Below, piece after piece: positions 44,514 through 54,016 of a stretch of 64,000 bases of DNA. The position numbers and the translations under genes were made by a program. The stretch covers positions 434,001 to 498,000 of the forward strand of contig CAVSDH010000006.1 of the NCBI GenBank assembly GCA_963726765.1, given 5' to 3'. Below the pieces are notes generated by a model. The model did not search any database. It was given only the letters and a program-made list of their open reading frames with translations, and had not been told where the DNA came from. Each line of letters starts with the position of its first letter. Positions within the stretch are counted from its first letter, which is position 1. This DNA comes from CAIWHR01 sp963726765 (GTDB lineage Bacteria; Pseudomonadota; Gammaproteobacteria; Burkholderiales; Casimicrobiaceae).

Positions 44514-46029
44514 TCAGGATTCGCGCGTGACGCGCACGAGTTCCGCCAGCGAGGTCGTGCCGTCGGCCAGCCAGCGGGCGCCGTCGCGGCGAAGCGGCAG
44601 CATCCCGTTGGCGAGCGCCGTGGCGCGCAGCGTGTGCTCAGGCGCGCGATCGTGGATCAGCCTCCTGATCGCATCGTCGACCACGAGGAGCTCATAGATG
44701 CCCGTTCGCCCTCGATAACCCGTTGCGCTGCACGCGCTGCAGCCCACGGGGGCGGAAAGGGGCGTCGACGCGGCCAGCGCAAGCTCTCCGAGCAGCGTCG
44801 TTTCGCCCGCAGTGGGCGCCGACGCCGACCGACAGGCACGGGCACAGCGTTCGCACCAGGCGCTGCGCGAGCACGCCGAGAAGGCTTGACGCGAGAAGAT
44901 AGGGCTCGACGCCCATGTCGGAGAGTCGCGTCACCGCGCTTGCGGCGTCGTTCGTGTGCAAGGTCGCCAGCACGAGATGCCCGGTGAGCGACGCCTGCAC
45001 CGCGATCTGCGCCGTCTCCAGGTCGCGGATCTCGCCGATCATGATGATGTCCGGATCCTGGCGCAGGATCGCGCGCAGCGCTCGGGCGAAGTCGAGCTCG
45101 ATCTTCGGATTGGCCTGCGTCTGCGCGACGCCATCGAGTGCGTATTCGATCGGATCCTCGACGGTCATCATGTTGAGCGTGCCGCGCGGCAGCCGCGAAA
45201 GCGCGGCATAGAGCGTGGTCGTCTTGCCGGAACCGGTGGGCCCGGTGACGAGCACGATGCCGTGCGGCTCGCGGATCAGCCTGTCGACCGCCGTCTGCGT
45301 CGCGGCGCCCATCCCGAGCGACGCGAGGTCGAGCCGCGCGGCGTCCTTGTCGAGCAACCTCAGCACAACGCGCTCGCCGGGGCCCGTGGGCAACGTGGAC
45401 ACGCGCACGTCAACCTGCTTGTCGCCGAGCTTGAGCGCGATCCGCCCGTCCTGGGGGAGACGCCTTTCCGCGATGTCGAGGCTCGCCATGATCTTGAGGC
45501 GCGAAACCAGCGCCGCGTGCAGCGCGCGCGGCGGCTCGATGACATCGTGCAGCACACCGTCCACGCGGAAGCGCACGACCGAACGGGATTCGTAGGGCTC
45601 GAAGTGAAGATCGGACGCCCGTTCGCGCAGTGCCTGCAGCAGCAGCGCGTTGATCATCCGGATCACCGGGGCCTGCGCTCCGCTGTCCAGGAGATCCTCT
45701 GCCGGCGGCAGATCCTGCATCAGCCGCGCGAGATCGGTCTCGCGCGAGAGGTCCTGGGAGATCTGCGCAACGCCGCCGGACGCAACGTTGTACGCGCGGG
45801 CCAGCTCGGCGGCAAAGCGCTCGCCATCGACGGCACGCGTCGCGAGCGGTCGCTGCAGAACGCGTTTCAGCTCGGCCAGGCCCTCGATCGTCGCGTCGGG
45901 TCGCGTGAGCACGACGACGGCGCCGCCTTCGTCGCCCAGCGCCAGCACCCCCTGCGCCTTCGCGAACGCATAGCTGATTCGCTGCGTATAGGAGGACCCG
46001 GCCGGCGCGGTGGCCACATTTTCGGGCAT
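44514..46029 (-). CDS. gspE: Type II secretion ATPase GspE, one frameshift
   Basis: The 504-residue product (after correction) has an N-terminal adaptor region, the Walker A motif GPTGSGKTTTLYAAL, an Asp box, Walker B in MIGEIRDLETAQIA, a His box, and a C-terminal cysteine zinc region. The frame breaks at 44837-44841 in the zinc region. Removing one T gives LVRTLCPACRSASAPTAGE and joins to GCSACSATGYRGRTGIYELL. It powers pseudopilus assembly in the cytoplasm. The break falls exactly where the two CxxC pairs should bind zinc, so the uncorrected protein would lose half the motif. Confidence 0.9.
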
Positions 46030-46058
46030 CGTTACGTGGGCGCGAAGTAAGGGCGCCT

Positions 46059-48239
46059 TCAGGGTTTGCCGGACGGCGGCACGACGGGCGCCGGGGTTGG
46101 CGGTGCGCCCCAGAACCCGCCACTCGCCGGGGGCGGCGGCTGCTGCGGCGGCGGCACCGACGCCGGCGTGCCGGGCATGACTCCTTCAGGCGGCAGCTGG
46201 GGCTGCGTCGTATCGCGCCAGAAGAGCCGCTCCGGAACACTCCAGCGCTCCTGCTCGCCCATCAGGTAGTCGTAGCGCTCGGATGTCAGCGCGCGGCCAT
46301 CCGCCGCCGTGCGCACGACCGTCGGCTTGAGGAAGACGAGCAGATTGGTCTTGACCCGGTGTCGCGCATCGTAGCGGAACAGCGCGCCTGCGATCGGAAT
46401 CTGGCCCAGCAGCGGTACGCTGTCGGAGCCGTCGGTCAGCTGGTCGTCGATGAGCCCTCCCAGCACCACGATCTGGCTGTCGTCGATCACGACCGACGAT
46501 TCGAGCACGCGCTTCGAAATGACCGGGCCGGCGCCGTTCGTGGCCAGCGTCTGGTCGACGCGCGAGACCTCCTGATAGACGACGAGCCGCACCGTGCCGC
46601 CCTCCGTGATCTGCGGCCGCACGCGCAACATCAGCCCGATGTCCCTGCGCTCGAAGGTCTGGAAGGGCGTCACGGTCGTCGTGGTGCCGGTCGTCGCATA
46701 GCTGCCGGTGAGAATCGGGATGTTCTGGCCGACGAGGATCCGCGCCTCCTCGTTGTCGAGCGTGAGGAGCGTCGGCGTCGACAGGATGTTCGCGTTGACC
46801 TGCGTCTCGAGCGCGCGCGCGAGGAATGCGAGGTTGGTGATCGTGCCGAGTCCCGGGATCGACACCGTGCCTTTCATCACGCCGAGATTGAGGCCCTGGC
46901 CGGCATTGCCGGGGTTGACCGCGATGTCGATGATGTTGTTGCCGCCGCCACGCTGCCCGAAATTCGTGCCGCCGATGACGCGTGTCTGCGTCGTGTTGTA
47001 TCCGGTGAGCGCCTGCCACTGGATGCCGAATTCCGCCGCCTTGTCCGCCGAAACCTCGCAGATCAGCGCCTCGACGAAGACCTGCGCGCGGCGCATGTCG
47101 AGCTTCTCGATGATGGCGCGCAGGTTGTTGTACACGGGTTCGGGCGCCATGATCACGAGCGCGTTGTTGGCGGTGTCGGCGGTGATCGTCGCGCCGCCCG
47201 CCGCGAACGTCGACGCGTTCGACTGCGTGAACGGGGCGGGAGCGACGGCGCCCGCCGCTGGCGCCGCACCGGTCGACGGCGAGCCGCCTGGCATCGTCGA
47301 CGCCGGCAGCGGCGAAAACCCCGATCCGCCGGAATTGGCGGTACCCGCCTCGGCATTGCCACTCATCATCGAGCGCAAGGTCTGCGCGACGCGTGCGGCA
47401 TCCGCGTTCTTGAGGTAGACGATGAACATGTTGCCGCCCGGACGCCCCGGCGTGTCGAGGTCTCCGATCAGCTGGCGCAGGCGCGCGACGCGGCCCGGGT
47501 TGTCGGCGCGCAACAGGATGGAGTTCGAGCGCGGGTCCGCAATCACGGTCACCCGTTGCTGCGCGTCCGCCGGGGCGCCCGCGGCACCCGGCGCAGCGGC
47601 ATCGGCGACGAGCCGGTTGATGAGCGGCACGATGTCGATCGCCGACGCGTGGCGCAACGGCACGAGGACGGGCTCGCCGCCGGGGGGCAGGTCGAGCGAC
47701 GCGATGATGCGGTCGAGTCGCTTGAGATTGTCCGCGTAGTCCGTGATGATCAGTGCGTTGCCGTTCGGATAGGCGGCAATCGTATTGTTCGGCGTGATGA
47801 GCGGCCGCAGCACGTTGATGAGCTGCGCCGCCGACTCGAACTTGAGCGTGACCACCTGCGTGACGAGCCGGTCGCCGCCCTGCGTGACCGGTCCCGTCGT
47901 GATCGTTCCGCCCTGCTGCTTCGCATCGGCCTCCGGCACGATCTTGACGACGCCGTCGCCCTCGATCGCGGCAAACCCCTGCAGCCGAAGCGCCGACAGC
48001 AACGTCGGGTAGACGAGGCCCGACGGCACGGGACGCGCGGAAATGATGTTGATCGTGCCCTTGACCCTGGGATCGACGACGAAATTCCGGCCCGTGATCT
48101 CGGCGACGGCCTTGATCACGGCGTCGATGTCCGCGTTCACGAAGTTGAGCGTCACCGGCTCGTCCGCCGCGAGTGACGGCCCGGGATGCGCCAGCACGGC
48201 CGCGATCGCAAAAAGAGCCAGGCGGCAAAGACGGGACAT
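46059..48239 (-). CDS. gspD: Type II secretion secretin GspD
   Basis: A 726-residue outer-membrane secretin. In order: signal peptide (MSRLCRLALFAIAAVLA...), N0 domain (LNFVNADIDAVIKAVAEITG), N1-N3 repeats (GNALIITDYADNLKRLDRII marks N1/N2), a Gly/Pro/Ala-rich insertion (about residues 310-360), the secretin core (VPLLGQIPIAGALFRY near the end), and a Pro-rich tail ending PPSGKP. No lipobox cysteine is visible, so export is by signal peptidase I. I chose the ATG at 48239 because the signal peptide starts there. It is first in the D-E-F run, 29 bases before gspE. Confidence 0.94.
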   Translation of the reverse strand: MSRLCRLALFAIAAVLAHPGPSLAADEPVTLNFVNADIDAVIKAVAEITGRNFVVDPRVKGTINIISARPVPSGLVYPTLLSALRLQGFAAIEGDGVVKIVPEADAKQQGGTITTGPVTQGGDRLVTQVVTLKFESAAQLINVLRPLITPNNTIAAYPNGNALIITDYADNLKRLDRIIASLDLPPGGEPVLVPLRHASAIDIVPLINRLVADAAAPGAAGAPADAQQRVTVIADPRSNSILLRADNPGRVARLRQLIGDLDTPGRPGGNMFIVYLKNADAARVAQTLRSMMSGNAEAGTANSGGSGFSPLPASTMPGGSPSTGAAPAAGAVAPAPFTQSNASTFAAGGATITADTANNALVIMAPEPVYNNLRAIIEKLDMRRAQVFVEALICEVSADKAAEFGIQWQALTGYNTTQTRVIGGTNFGQRGGGNNIIDIAVNPGNAGQGLNLGVMKGTVSIPGLGTITNLAFLARALETQVNANILSTPTLLTLDNEEARILVGQNIPILTGSYATTGTTTTVTPFQTFERRDIGLMLRVRPQITEGGTVRLVVYQEVSRVDQTLATNGAGPVISKRVLESSVVIDDSQIVVLGGLIDDQLTDGSDSVPLLGQIPIAGALFRYDARHRVKTNLLVFLKPTVVRTAADGRALTSERYDYLMGEQERWSVPERLFWRDTTQPQLPPEGVMPGTPASVPPPQQPPPPASGGFWGAPPTPAPVVPPSGKP

Positions 48240-48519
48240 GTTCGCCCGGCCTGGGGGGCGGCGACAGCGGTGCGGTTTCGAAATCAAGAGGATGCCGGCG
48301 ATGGGTAAGCCCTTGGATGGAGTCACGACCCGCAGTCCGCGCCGGCGAAATTGTGCAAATCGGCGCGTGCCGCGTGATTTTCGCAGCGCGCGGGCGTTTT
48401 CAGGAATAATAGCACGCACTCCCTGAGCTCCCTGCCCGGCAATCCGCTTCGGACGGCCTTGAATCCGCGGGGTCCGGTCGGCGCATCCAACAGGCAATTC
48501 GACGCTTCAGGGAGAACCC

Positions 48520-49476
48520 ATGCACCTGGCAACCATCATCGCGGCCGCGACCCCGCCCCGCATCGTACGTCGTGTCGTGCTCGGCGGCGCGTTGCTCCTC
48601 GCCTTGACCGTGGCGATGGCGCCTCGTTCCCCAGGCGTCCACGCCCAGGAGGCACGGCCGGCTCCCTCGGCGGCGATACCGGCCGCACCTGCCGCGCCGG
48701 CCGCACCCAAGGCTCCGACGAGTCGGTCGGTCAATGCAACCATAAAGGACGGCGAAGGCGCGTCGGCGACCATCGACATCCGGGTCGACAAGGGCAAGAA
48801 ATCGATCACGGTCGAAAAATCGGGAACGGTCAAGCCAGCCACCGAGGACACCGCCGACGACGACGCCGACACGAGCGGGCCCGTGGTCGGCGTCGGTCCG
48901 GGCAAGAAGGGGCATGGAGTCCGTGTCGGCGTATTCGGTGACGACCGCGAGTACGATTCGTTCAACGACTTCGTGCACCGGGAGCCGGGGCTGGCGGCGA
49001 TGGTCATGTTCATCGTGGCCGTCGTCTTCCTTTCGCCCGTGCTGGTGATAGGTCTGTTTCTCTGGTACCGGATGAAGAAGGCGCGCATGCTGAACGAGAC
49101 GATGCTGACGCTGGCCGAAAAGGGTGTCGTTCCTCCGGCAGAGGCAATGGGCGCGTTGACCGGAAATCCGTCGGCCGCGATGGCGGCATCGCCGTCAGCG
49201 GCGCCAATATACGAACAGGCGAAGCAGATCCGGCGCCGCGCCGCCTGGTCCGATCTGCGCAAGGGTGTGCTACTCGGCGGCTTCGGACTCGGTCTCACGT
49301 TCTTCTCGATGCTCGACGATGGCACGCCCAACGGTCTTGGCCTGGTGCTCCTTTTCGTGGGGATCGGCTACATCGTCCTGTGGTGGTTCGAGGACCGGCA
49401 AATCACGCCCAAAGGCAGTGGCGCGGGCGCCGCGCCGCCAGCCGCACCGTCCGGCGGGACGGACGGCATCGCATGA
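48520..49476 (+). CDS. DUF6249-like exported membrane protein
   Basis: A 318-residue product with a signal peptide (cleavage near VHAQE), an Ala/Pro-rich linker, a charged middle (KDGEGASATIDIRVDKGKK), and a C-terminal half with hydrophobic segments around MFIVAVVFLSPVLVIGLFLW, GVLLGGFGLGLTFF and GLGLVLLFVGIGYIVLWW in pieces, separated by an amphipathic NETMLTLAEKG block typical of DUF6249. The function is unknown. It precedes the sigma factor gene by 12 bases and diverges from gspD, so it may be part of the sigma-controlled unit. Confidence 0.65.
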   Translation: MHLATIIAAATPPRIVRRVVLGGALLLALTVAMAPRSPGVHAQEARPAPSAAIPAAPAAPAAPKAPTSRSVNATIKDGEGASATIDIRVDKGKKSITVEKSGTVKPATEDTADDDADTSGPVVGVGPGKKGHGVRVGVFGDDREYDSFNDFVHREPGLAAMVMFIVAVVFLSPVLVIGLFLWYRMKKARMLNETMLTLAEKGVVPPAEAMGALTGNPSAAMAASPSAAPIYEQAKQIRRRAAWSDLRKGVLLGGFGLGLTFFSMLDDGTPNGLGLVLLFVGIGYIVLWWFEDRQITPKGSGAGAAPPAAPSGGTDGIA

Positions 49477-49488
49477 GCCACGCCCCGG

Positions 49489-50061
49489 ATGGCGCAGCCC
49501 GAGGTCACTGATGCCCAGCTCATTGCCCGGGTGGTCGTCCAGGATGACCGGCATGCGTTTTCCGAGCTCGTGCGCCGGCACCAGTCGGCGGTGCGGGCGA
49601 CCCTGCGGCGGCTCACCGCAGGGAACCACGCGCTCGCCGACGATCTCGCCCAGGACACCTTCATGCTGGCCTACCGAAACGTCAAATCGTTCCGCCAGGA
49701 AGCGCGGTTCTCGACCTGGCTTTTTCGCATCGCGACCAACGCGTTCCTCGCCGACGCGCGCAAACGGAAGGAAGAGCTCCTCGGCGACCGGGATGCGGAC
49801 CTGCAGGACGAGGACGACGAGGCGTCGGGCCCGGCCGACGGCGATCATGCGCGCGGCGCAGCGCTCCGGCTCGACATGGAGCGCGCGCTCGCCGTATTGT
49901 CGGACGGCGAGCGTGCCGCAATCGTCCAGTGCTACCATAACGACCTGTCGCACGAGGAGGCGGCGTACGTGTTGAACTGTCCCGTAGGCACGGTCAAGAC
50001 GCACATCCTTCGGGCGAAGGTGAAGCTCAAGTCGCAGCTTGCGGCCTGGGCTCCCGACTAG
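49489..50061 (+). CDS. ECF-type RNA polymerase sigma factor
   Basis: The 190-residue product has sigma region 2 (AFSELVRRHQSAVRATLRR, DLAQDTFMLAYRNVKSF, ARFSTWLFRIATNAF) and region 4 (LSDGERAAIVQCYHNDLSHEEAAYVLNCPVGTVKTHILRAK in pieces). It is of the RpoE/ECF type, with no region 3. It starts 12 bases after the DUF6249-like gene, and the next gene, 11 bases later, is a small membrane protein in the usual anti-sigma position. Confidence 0.88.
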   Translation: MAQPEVTDAQLIARVVVQDDRHAFSELVRRHQSAVRATLRRLTAGNHALADDLAQDTFMLAYRNVKSFRQEARFSTWLFRIATNAFLADARKRKEELLGDRDADLQDEDDEASGPADGDHARGAALRLDMERALAVLSDGERAAIVQCYHNDLSHEEAAYVLNCPVGTVKTHILRAKVKLKSQLAAWAPD

Positions 50062-50072
50062 GGACTGTTGCC

Positions 50073-50438
50073 ATGAGCGAGCGCCTGTCCTCCACGACTG
50101 AACCGGCAAACGACTGGCTCGACGCGGCGCTGCGCGCCGACGCCATCGAGCATCGCGGCGACTATGTCGGCGACGACGGCTTCACCGCGCGCGTGATGGC
50201 CAAATTGCCCGCGCCGGCGACCCTGCCGGCATGGCGCAAGCGCGCGCTGGTCGGAATCTGGACGGTGGCCGGCGTCGGCATCGCGCTGGCGCTCCCGGGC
50301 GCCTATGCCGACATCGCGCGCGAGTTTGTGCGCGTCGTCGCGGGTCATCCGGTGTCGCTCGCCCAGATTGCCACAGGCGTCGTGATTCTCGGCGTAGGCA
50401 GCTGGACGGCGGCCGTCTGGGCCCTTCGCCGCGGCTGA
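50073..50438 (+). CDS. Small membrane protein downstream of the sigma factor (possible anti-sigma partner)
   Basis: A 121-residue protein with a soluble N-terminal part of about 52 residues (DWLDAALRADAIEHRGDYVGDDGFTARVM) and two helices (around residues 58-78 and 97-117). The layout and place behind an ECF sigma gene fit an anti-sigma factor. The zinc-binding HxxxCxxC motif of ZAS anti-sigma factors is absent, so this is an inference from position. It ends before a strong terminator. Confidence 0.55.
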   Translation: MSERLSSTTEPANDWLDAALRADAIEHRGDYVGDDGFTARVMAKLPAPATLPAWRKRALVGIWTVAGVGIALALPGAYADIAREFVRVVAGHPVSLAQIATGVVILGVGSWTAAVWALRRG

Positions 50439-50463
50439 CGCCCGCCCGGCGCATCCCGGAAAA

Positions 50464-50485
50464 ACGGCCGCCCGCGGGCGGCCGT
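50464..50485. terminator. Bidirectional hairpin terminator
   Basis: ACGGCCGCCC-GC-GGGCGGCCGT is a perfect 10-bp inverted repeat between the sigma operon and the convergent tonB. It is preceded by AAAA (U-run when read on the minus strand) and followed by CTCATTCGTT, so it can end both transcripts. Confidence 0.7.
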
Positions 50486-50510
50486 CTCATTCGTTGCGGA
50501 TGCGGACCCG

Positions 50511-51156
50511 CTAATCGGCGAGCTTGAAATTGATCTCGACCTCGCCTACCCATTTCTCGCCCTCGCCGCGGAATTTCCACGTCTTGAGCGCAGCGATCAC
50601 GGCGCGATCGAAATGCTTCGCCGGGTCAGCCGACGATGATGATGACGTCGGTCACGTTGCCGTTCTCGTCGACGTTGAGACGCGCGACGACGCGCGCTTT
50701 CTCGATGCCCTCGCGGATCGCCGCCTTGGGGAAATCCGGATTGTCGCCGCCGATTCGCTGGGAGCCGACACCGCGACGGATTGCCGGCTTGGGCGGCGGC
50801 GGCGGCGCCACGACGGGGGGCGCGATCACGTGCGGCTCGACCGGCACCACGGCGGTGGGCGCGGAAATGACCGATTCCGTCGTCGACGGCACCGGAATGT
50901 CCGGCGGCGGCACGTAGGGCTGGACCGGCGCCTGGACCTTCGGCGCCTCGATGATCTTCTTCGGCGGCGGCGGCGGCGGCGGCGGGAGCTTCAGCTCCTC
51001 GATGATCGTCGCATTGAGCGGCTTCTTGATCACGTCGATGGCCTGCCGGGCCAGCCCGGTCATCAGCGCGTAGATGACGAGGGCGTGTACCAGGACAACG
51101 AACACGATGCCGATGGCGTGCCGGCCCGGGTCCCTCTGCTGCCGTGCGTAATCCAT
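50511..51156 (-). CDS. tonB: TonB energy transducer, one frameshift
   Basis: The N-terminal helix (IGIVFVVLVHALVIYALMTG), a Pro-rich spacer, and the start of the C-terminal domain up to ENGNVTDVIIIVG are in one frame, which then hits a TGA at 50628. In the next frame the rest of the TonB domain follows (DPAKHFDRAVIAALKTWKF, then GEVEINFKLAD) to the TAG at 50511. Removing one base near 50628-50633 restores 214 residues. TonB passes energy from ExbB/ExbD to outer-membrane receptors. It ends the exbB-exbD-exbD run. Confidence 0.85.
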
Positions 51157-51195
51157 GTGCGTGTGACTCCAGTCTGCGCGCGCGAGGCCCGGCGG

Positions 51196-51624
51196 CTACT
51201 CGTCGATGAACTGCTCGCTGCCGACGATGCCTATCTTGGTGAGCCCCAGCCGCTGCGATGACGCCATCACCCCGGCGACGATCTCGTAGCGCGCGAGCTT
51301 GTCGGGGCGCAGGTGCAGTTCCGGCTGCACCGACTGCGCGGCGGCCGCGGCCAGCTTTTCCTCCAGCGCGGCCCGCGACGGCACCACTTCGCCGTTCCAG
51401 TAGATCGAGCTCGAGGGATCGATGTCGATCTTGACGACCTCGGGCAGCACGAGCGGCGGCGGCGGATGGCCGGTCGGCATGTTGAGGTTGACCGAGTGCA
51501 GCTGGATCGGAATCGTGATGATCAGCATCACGAGCAGAACCAGCATGACGTCGATCAGCGGCGTCGTGTTGATGTCGATCATGACGTCGGGATCCCCCGA
51601 CGTCTTGCCCACGTTCATTCCCAT
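51196..51624 (-). CDS. exbD: ExbD/TolR family biopolymer transport protein, second copy
   Basis: The 142-residue product has the ExbD helix with Asp25 in PLIDVMLVLLVML, the proton-path residue, and a periplasmic domain ending GLTKIGIVGSEQFIDE. It differs from the first copy in the middle (HPPPPLVLPEVVKIDID). Two ExbDs with one ExbB are common in proteobacterial TonB loci. It lies 34 bases after the first copy and 39 before tonB. Confidence 0.9.
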   Translation of the reverse strand: MGMNVGKTSGDPDVMIDINTTPLIDVMLVLLVMLIITIPIQLHSVNLNMPTGHPPPPLVLPEVVKIDIDPSSSIYWNGEVVPSRAALEEKLAAAAAQSVQPELHLRPDKLARYEIVAGVMASSQRLGLTKIGIVGSEQFIDE

Positions 51625-51658
51625 CGCTGATGCCCCTTACGATTCGCAACCAGCGGCG

Positions 51659-52087
51659 TCAGCCGCCGCGGATCGGCGGCTCGGTGATGAAGCCGACTTT
51701 CGCGATCCCGGCACGCTGCGCTGCGTAGATGATGCGTCCCACGCCGGTGTAGGTGGCGCGACCGTCCCCGCGGATCTGCACCTCCGGCTGCGGCACCAGC
51801 ACGGCGATCTTTTTCAGCCGGTCGATGAGCGCGACCGTGCTCTGGATCTTGAGGTCGTTCCAGAAGATGTTGCCGGCCTGATCCACCGACAGAACGATGT
51901 TCTCCGGCTTGGTCTCGCGCACCTCGTTGCGTTCCTTCGGCAGCTCGACGGGGATCGACGTCGTGACGACCGGGATCGTGATCAGGAAGATGATCAGCAA
52001 CACCAGCATGATGTCGACCAGCGGCGTCGTATTGATGGTCGAGATGACCTCGTCCTCACCACCGGCGTTGCCAACGTTCATGCCCAT
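51659..52087 (-). CDS. exbD: ExbD/TolR family biopolymer transport protein, first copy
   Basis: The 142-residue product starts MGMNVGNAGGEDEVIS, with Asp25 in PLVDIMLVLLIIF and a periplasmic domain carrying QPEVQIRGDGRATYTGVG. It pairs with ExbB to use the proton gradient. The start is 4 bases after the exbB stop. It shares the first six residues and D25 with the second copy but diverges strongly after residue 60. Confidence 0.9.
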   Translation of the reverse strand: MGMNVGNAGGEDEVISTINTTPLVDIMLVLLIIFLITIPVVTTSIPVELPKERNEVRETKPENIVLSVDQAGNIFWNDLKIQSTVALIDRLKKIAVLVPQPEVQIRGDGRATYTGVGRIIYAAQRAGIAKVGFITEPPIRGG

Positions 52088-52091
52088 GGCG

Positions 52092-52943
52092 TCAGGCCCG
52101 GGCGGGTGACTTCGGCGCGCTCAACAGCACGGCATGCAGGTCGGCGCCGAAACTGCGTATGTTGTCCATGGCGGTCTTGTTGCGGCGGACGAGCCAGTTG
52201 TATCCCAGCACCGCAGGGACCGCCACGGCGAGACCGATCGCGGTCATGATGAGCGCTTCGCCGACCGGCCCGGCCACCTTGTCGATCGACGCCTGACCCG
52301 CGATGCCGATCTGCGTCAGCGCGTTGACGATGCCCCAGACCGTACCGAAGAGCCCGACGAACGGCGCCGTCGATCCCACGGTTGCGAGAAACGCGAGGCC
52401 GTCCTGCGACCGGCTCTGCACGTTGTCGATTGCGCGCTGGATCGACATGGTTATCCACTCGTTCATGTCGACGTTGCCGAGTAGCCCCGTGTGCTTGCTC
52501 GACGCCTCGATCCCGGTTTCGGCGATGAAGCGATAGGGACTGGTCTTCTTCAACCCCTCGGCACCCTTTTGCACGGAGGGCGCACCCCAGAACGTCTTGT
52601 CCGCCGTGCGCGCGTGCTTGCCCATCTTGAACTGCTCGTAGACCTTGGTGATGATGATGTACCAGCTGCCCATCGACATGATGGCGAGGATCGCCAGCGT
52701 GACGCGGGCGACGATGTCGCTGCCCTTGAGGAGCGCTTCGAGGCCGTAGGGGTTGTCGACGATTTCGGTCGCTTTGGCGGCTGCCTTGGCGACGGGTGCC
52801 GCAGGCGCGGCGGCGGGTTCGGCCGGCGCGGCGGCAGGAGCCGTGGCCGGCGCCTGCGCGAGAACGGCGATCGGGACGACCGCGGCGGGCGCGGCAACGA
52901 ACAGGACCGCGGCCAGCGCGGCCAAACGGGTCGTCTTCAGCAT
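52092..52943 (-). CDS. exbB: ExbB/TolQ/MotA family proton channel protein with extended N-terminus
   Basis: The 283-residue product starts with a signal-like segment (about residues 1-29), an Ala/Pro-rich stretch to about residue 58, then the ExbB core: helix 1 at about 76-98, and the paired helices in LAFLATVGSTAPFVGLFGTVWGI and GEALIMTAIGLAVAVPAVLGYN in pieces. The core contains the conserved G-LGTVWGI-like motif of the MotA/TolQ/ExbB family. The long exported N-terminus is a known variant. It is first in the operon. A TTG at 52958 is an alternative start. Confidence 0.88.
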   Translation of the reverse strand: MLKTTRLAALAAVLFVAAPAAVVPIAVLAQAPATAPAAAPAEPAAAPAAPVAKAAAKATEIVDNPYGLEALLKGSDIVARVTLAILAIMSMGSWYIIITKVYEQFKMGKHARTADKTFWGAPSVQKGAEGLKKTSPYRFIAETGIEASSKHTGLLGNVDMNEWITMSIQRAIDNVQSRSQDGLAFLATVGSTAPFVGLFGTVWGIVNALTQIGIAGQASIDKVAGPVGEALIMTAIGLAVAVPAVLGYNWLVRRNKTAMDNIRSFGADLHAVLLSAPKSPARA

Positions 52944-53471
52944 GGAGTCTCCAGACAAATTAGGTTTCGATCAGATTGAATGGGCCGGGCGCGGCGCGGC
53001 GACGCATGCGGCAACGGCAAACCCCGCCTTCAGCGACGCGCGCTGCGTGGCGGGGGCGTTTCCCCAGTGCAGGGGGCTGATGCTAATGGCGTCCAAGCGA
53101 AAATGCAAAACCATTCGACCTTGTGATGCAAGCGGCGTCTTGCGGCACGCGTGTCGCGAAATCGCGATCCGTCGAGCAGCACAAAACGATTCACGTTGCG
53201 CCGCCCCCCGATGCTGCGGTGCGGTGCGCGGGCGATTCCTCCCCCACCCTCGAAGCGCTTCGCCGCGCAGGCAATCCGCATGCGACATTGGGAATGAGAA
53301 CCCCGGAAAACAGCGACCCCGCACGCTGCGCGGGGCCGACGGCCGACAAAAAAAGCCTGTTATTATGCCCATGTTTCGCGCCCGATGTCCAGCATACGGT
53401 CGGATCCCCCGCTGCTTCGGGGCACCCGTGTCCGCGGAGACGCGAACGACCGCCAATCACTTCTGGGGTCC
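52944..53471. other. Divergent intergenic region, exbB to the 159-residue protein
   Basis: 528 bases without a convincing gene. A short CCCCG/CGGGG hairpin lies in the leader of the plus-strand gene near 53410. I see no Fur-like box here, unlike at the FTR1 operon, so iron control of exbB is not evident. Nothing else can be supported. Confidence 0.5.
53361..53366 (+). promoter_or_regulatory. Possible -10 for the 53472 gene
   Basis: TATTAT sits after an A7 run in otherwise GC-rich DNA, about 105 bases before the start. The -35 is not clear. Confidence 0.35.
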
Positions 53472-53951
53472 ATGATGAAACGAACCGCTGCCGCCGCCCT
53501 TCTCCTCGTCGTCGCGATCGCCGCGGCGCCCGCCCTGGCTCAGGGACAGCCTTCCCCGGCGAACGACATGGAAGCGCTCCGCGCCGCGGTCAAGGCCGAC
53601 AAGCGGGCGCTCGTTGCGAAGACACTCGATCTCACGCCCGCCGAGGCGGCAAAGTTCTGGCCGCTCTATGACGCCTATCAGCGCAAGGTCGACGAGTCCA
53701 ATCGGGAGATGGCCCGCGCAGTGGAGCAGCTCGTCGGATTCGACCGGCCGATGTCGGACGCATTCGCGAAGACCCTCGCGAGCCAGTTGCTCGCCGCCGA
53801 TGAACTCGAGATCAAGGCGCGGCGCACGTTGCAGAACAAGGTCATGAAAGCGCTGCCTCCGAAGAAGGCCGTGCGCTACCTGCAGCTCGAAAGCAAGATC
53901 CGAGCGTTCCAGGACTACGACCTGGCCGTGGCGATTCCGCTGGTCAAGTGA
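53472..53951 (+). CDS. Exported helical protein, function unknown
   Basis: The 159-residue product has a signal peptide (MMKRTAAAALLLVVAIAAAPALA) and an all-helical mature part with L-T-P-A-E-A-A-K-F-W-P-L-Y, a segment seen in periplasmic Spy/CpxP-like and related helical families. The ATG at 53472 is directly followed by another at 53475, and either may be used. I cannot name a family. It runs into the next gene with a 65-base gap. Confidence 0.65.
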   Translation: MMKRTAAAALLLVVAIAAAPALAQGQPSPANDMEALRAAVKADKRALVAKTLDLTPAEAAKFWPLYDAYQRKVDESNREMARAVEQLVGFDRPMSDAFAKTLASQLLAADELEIKARRTLQNKVMKALPPKKAVRYLQLESKIRAFQDYDLAVAIPLVK

Positions 53952-54016
53952 TCGCCGCACGGCCTTCCGAGTCCCCGCGGGCGGGAACGCTGCCGCAACG
54001 TGGCGCGGATCGCTCG

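Noticed and set aside
50600..50660. Programmed recoding at the TonB stop codon
   Set aside because: No slippery heptamer or downstream stem-loop is visible, and the same kind of indel occurs in nine other unrelated genes.
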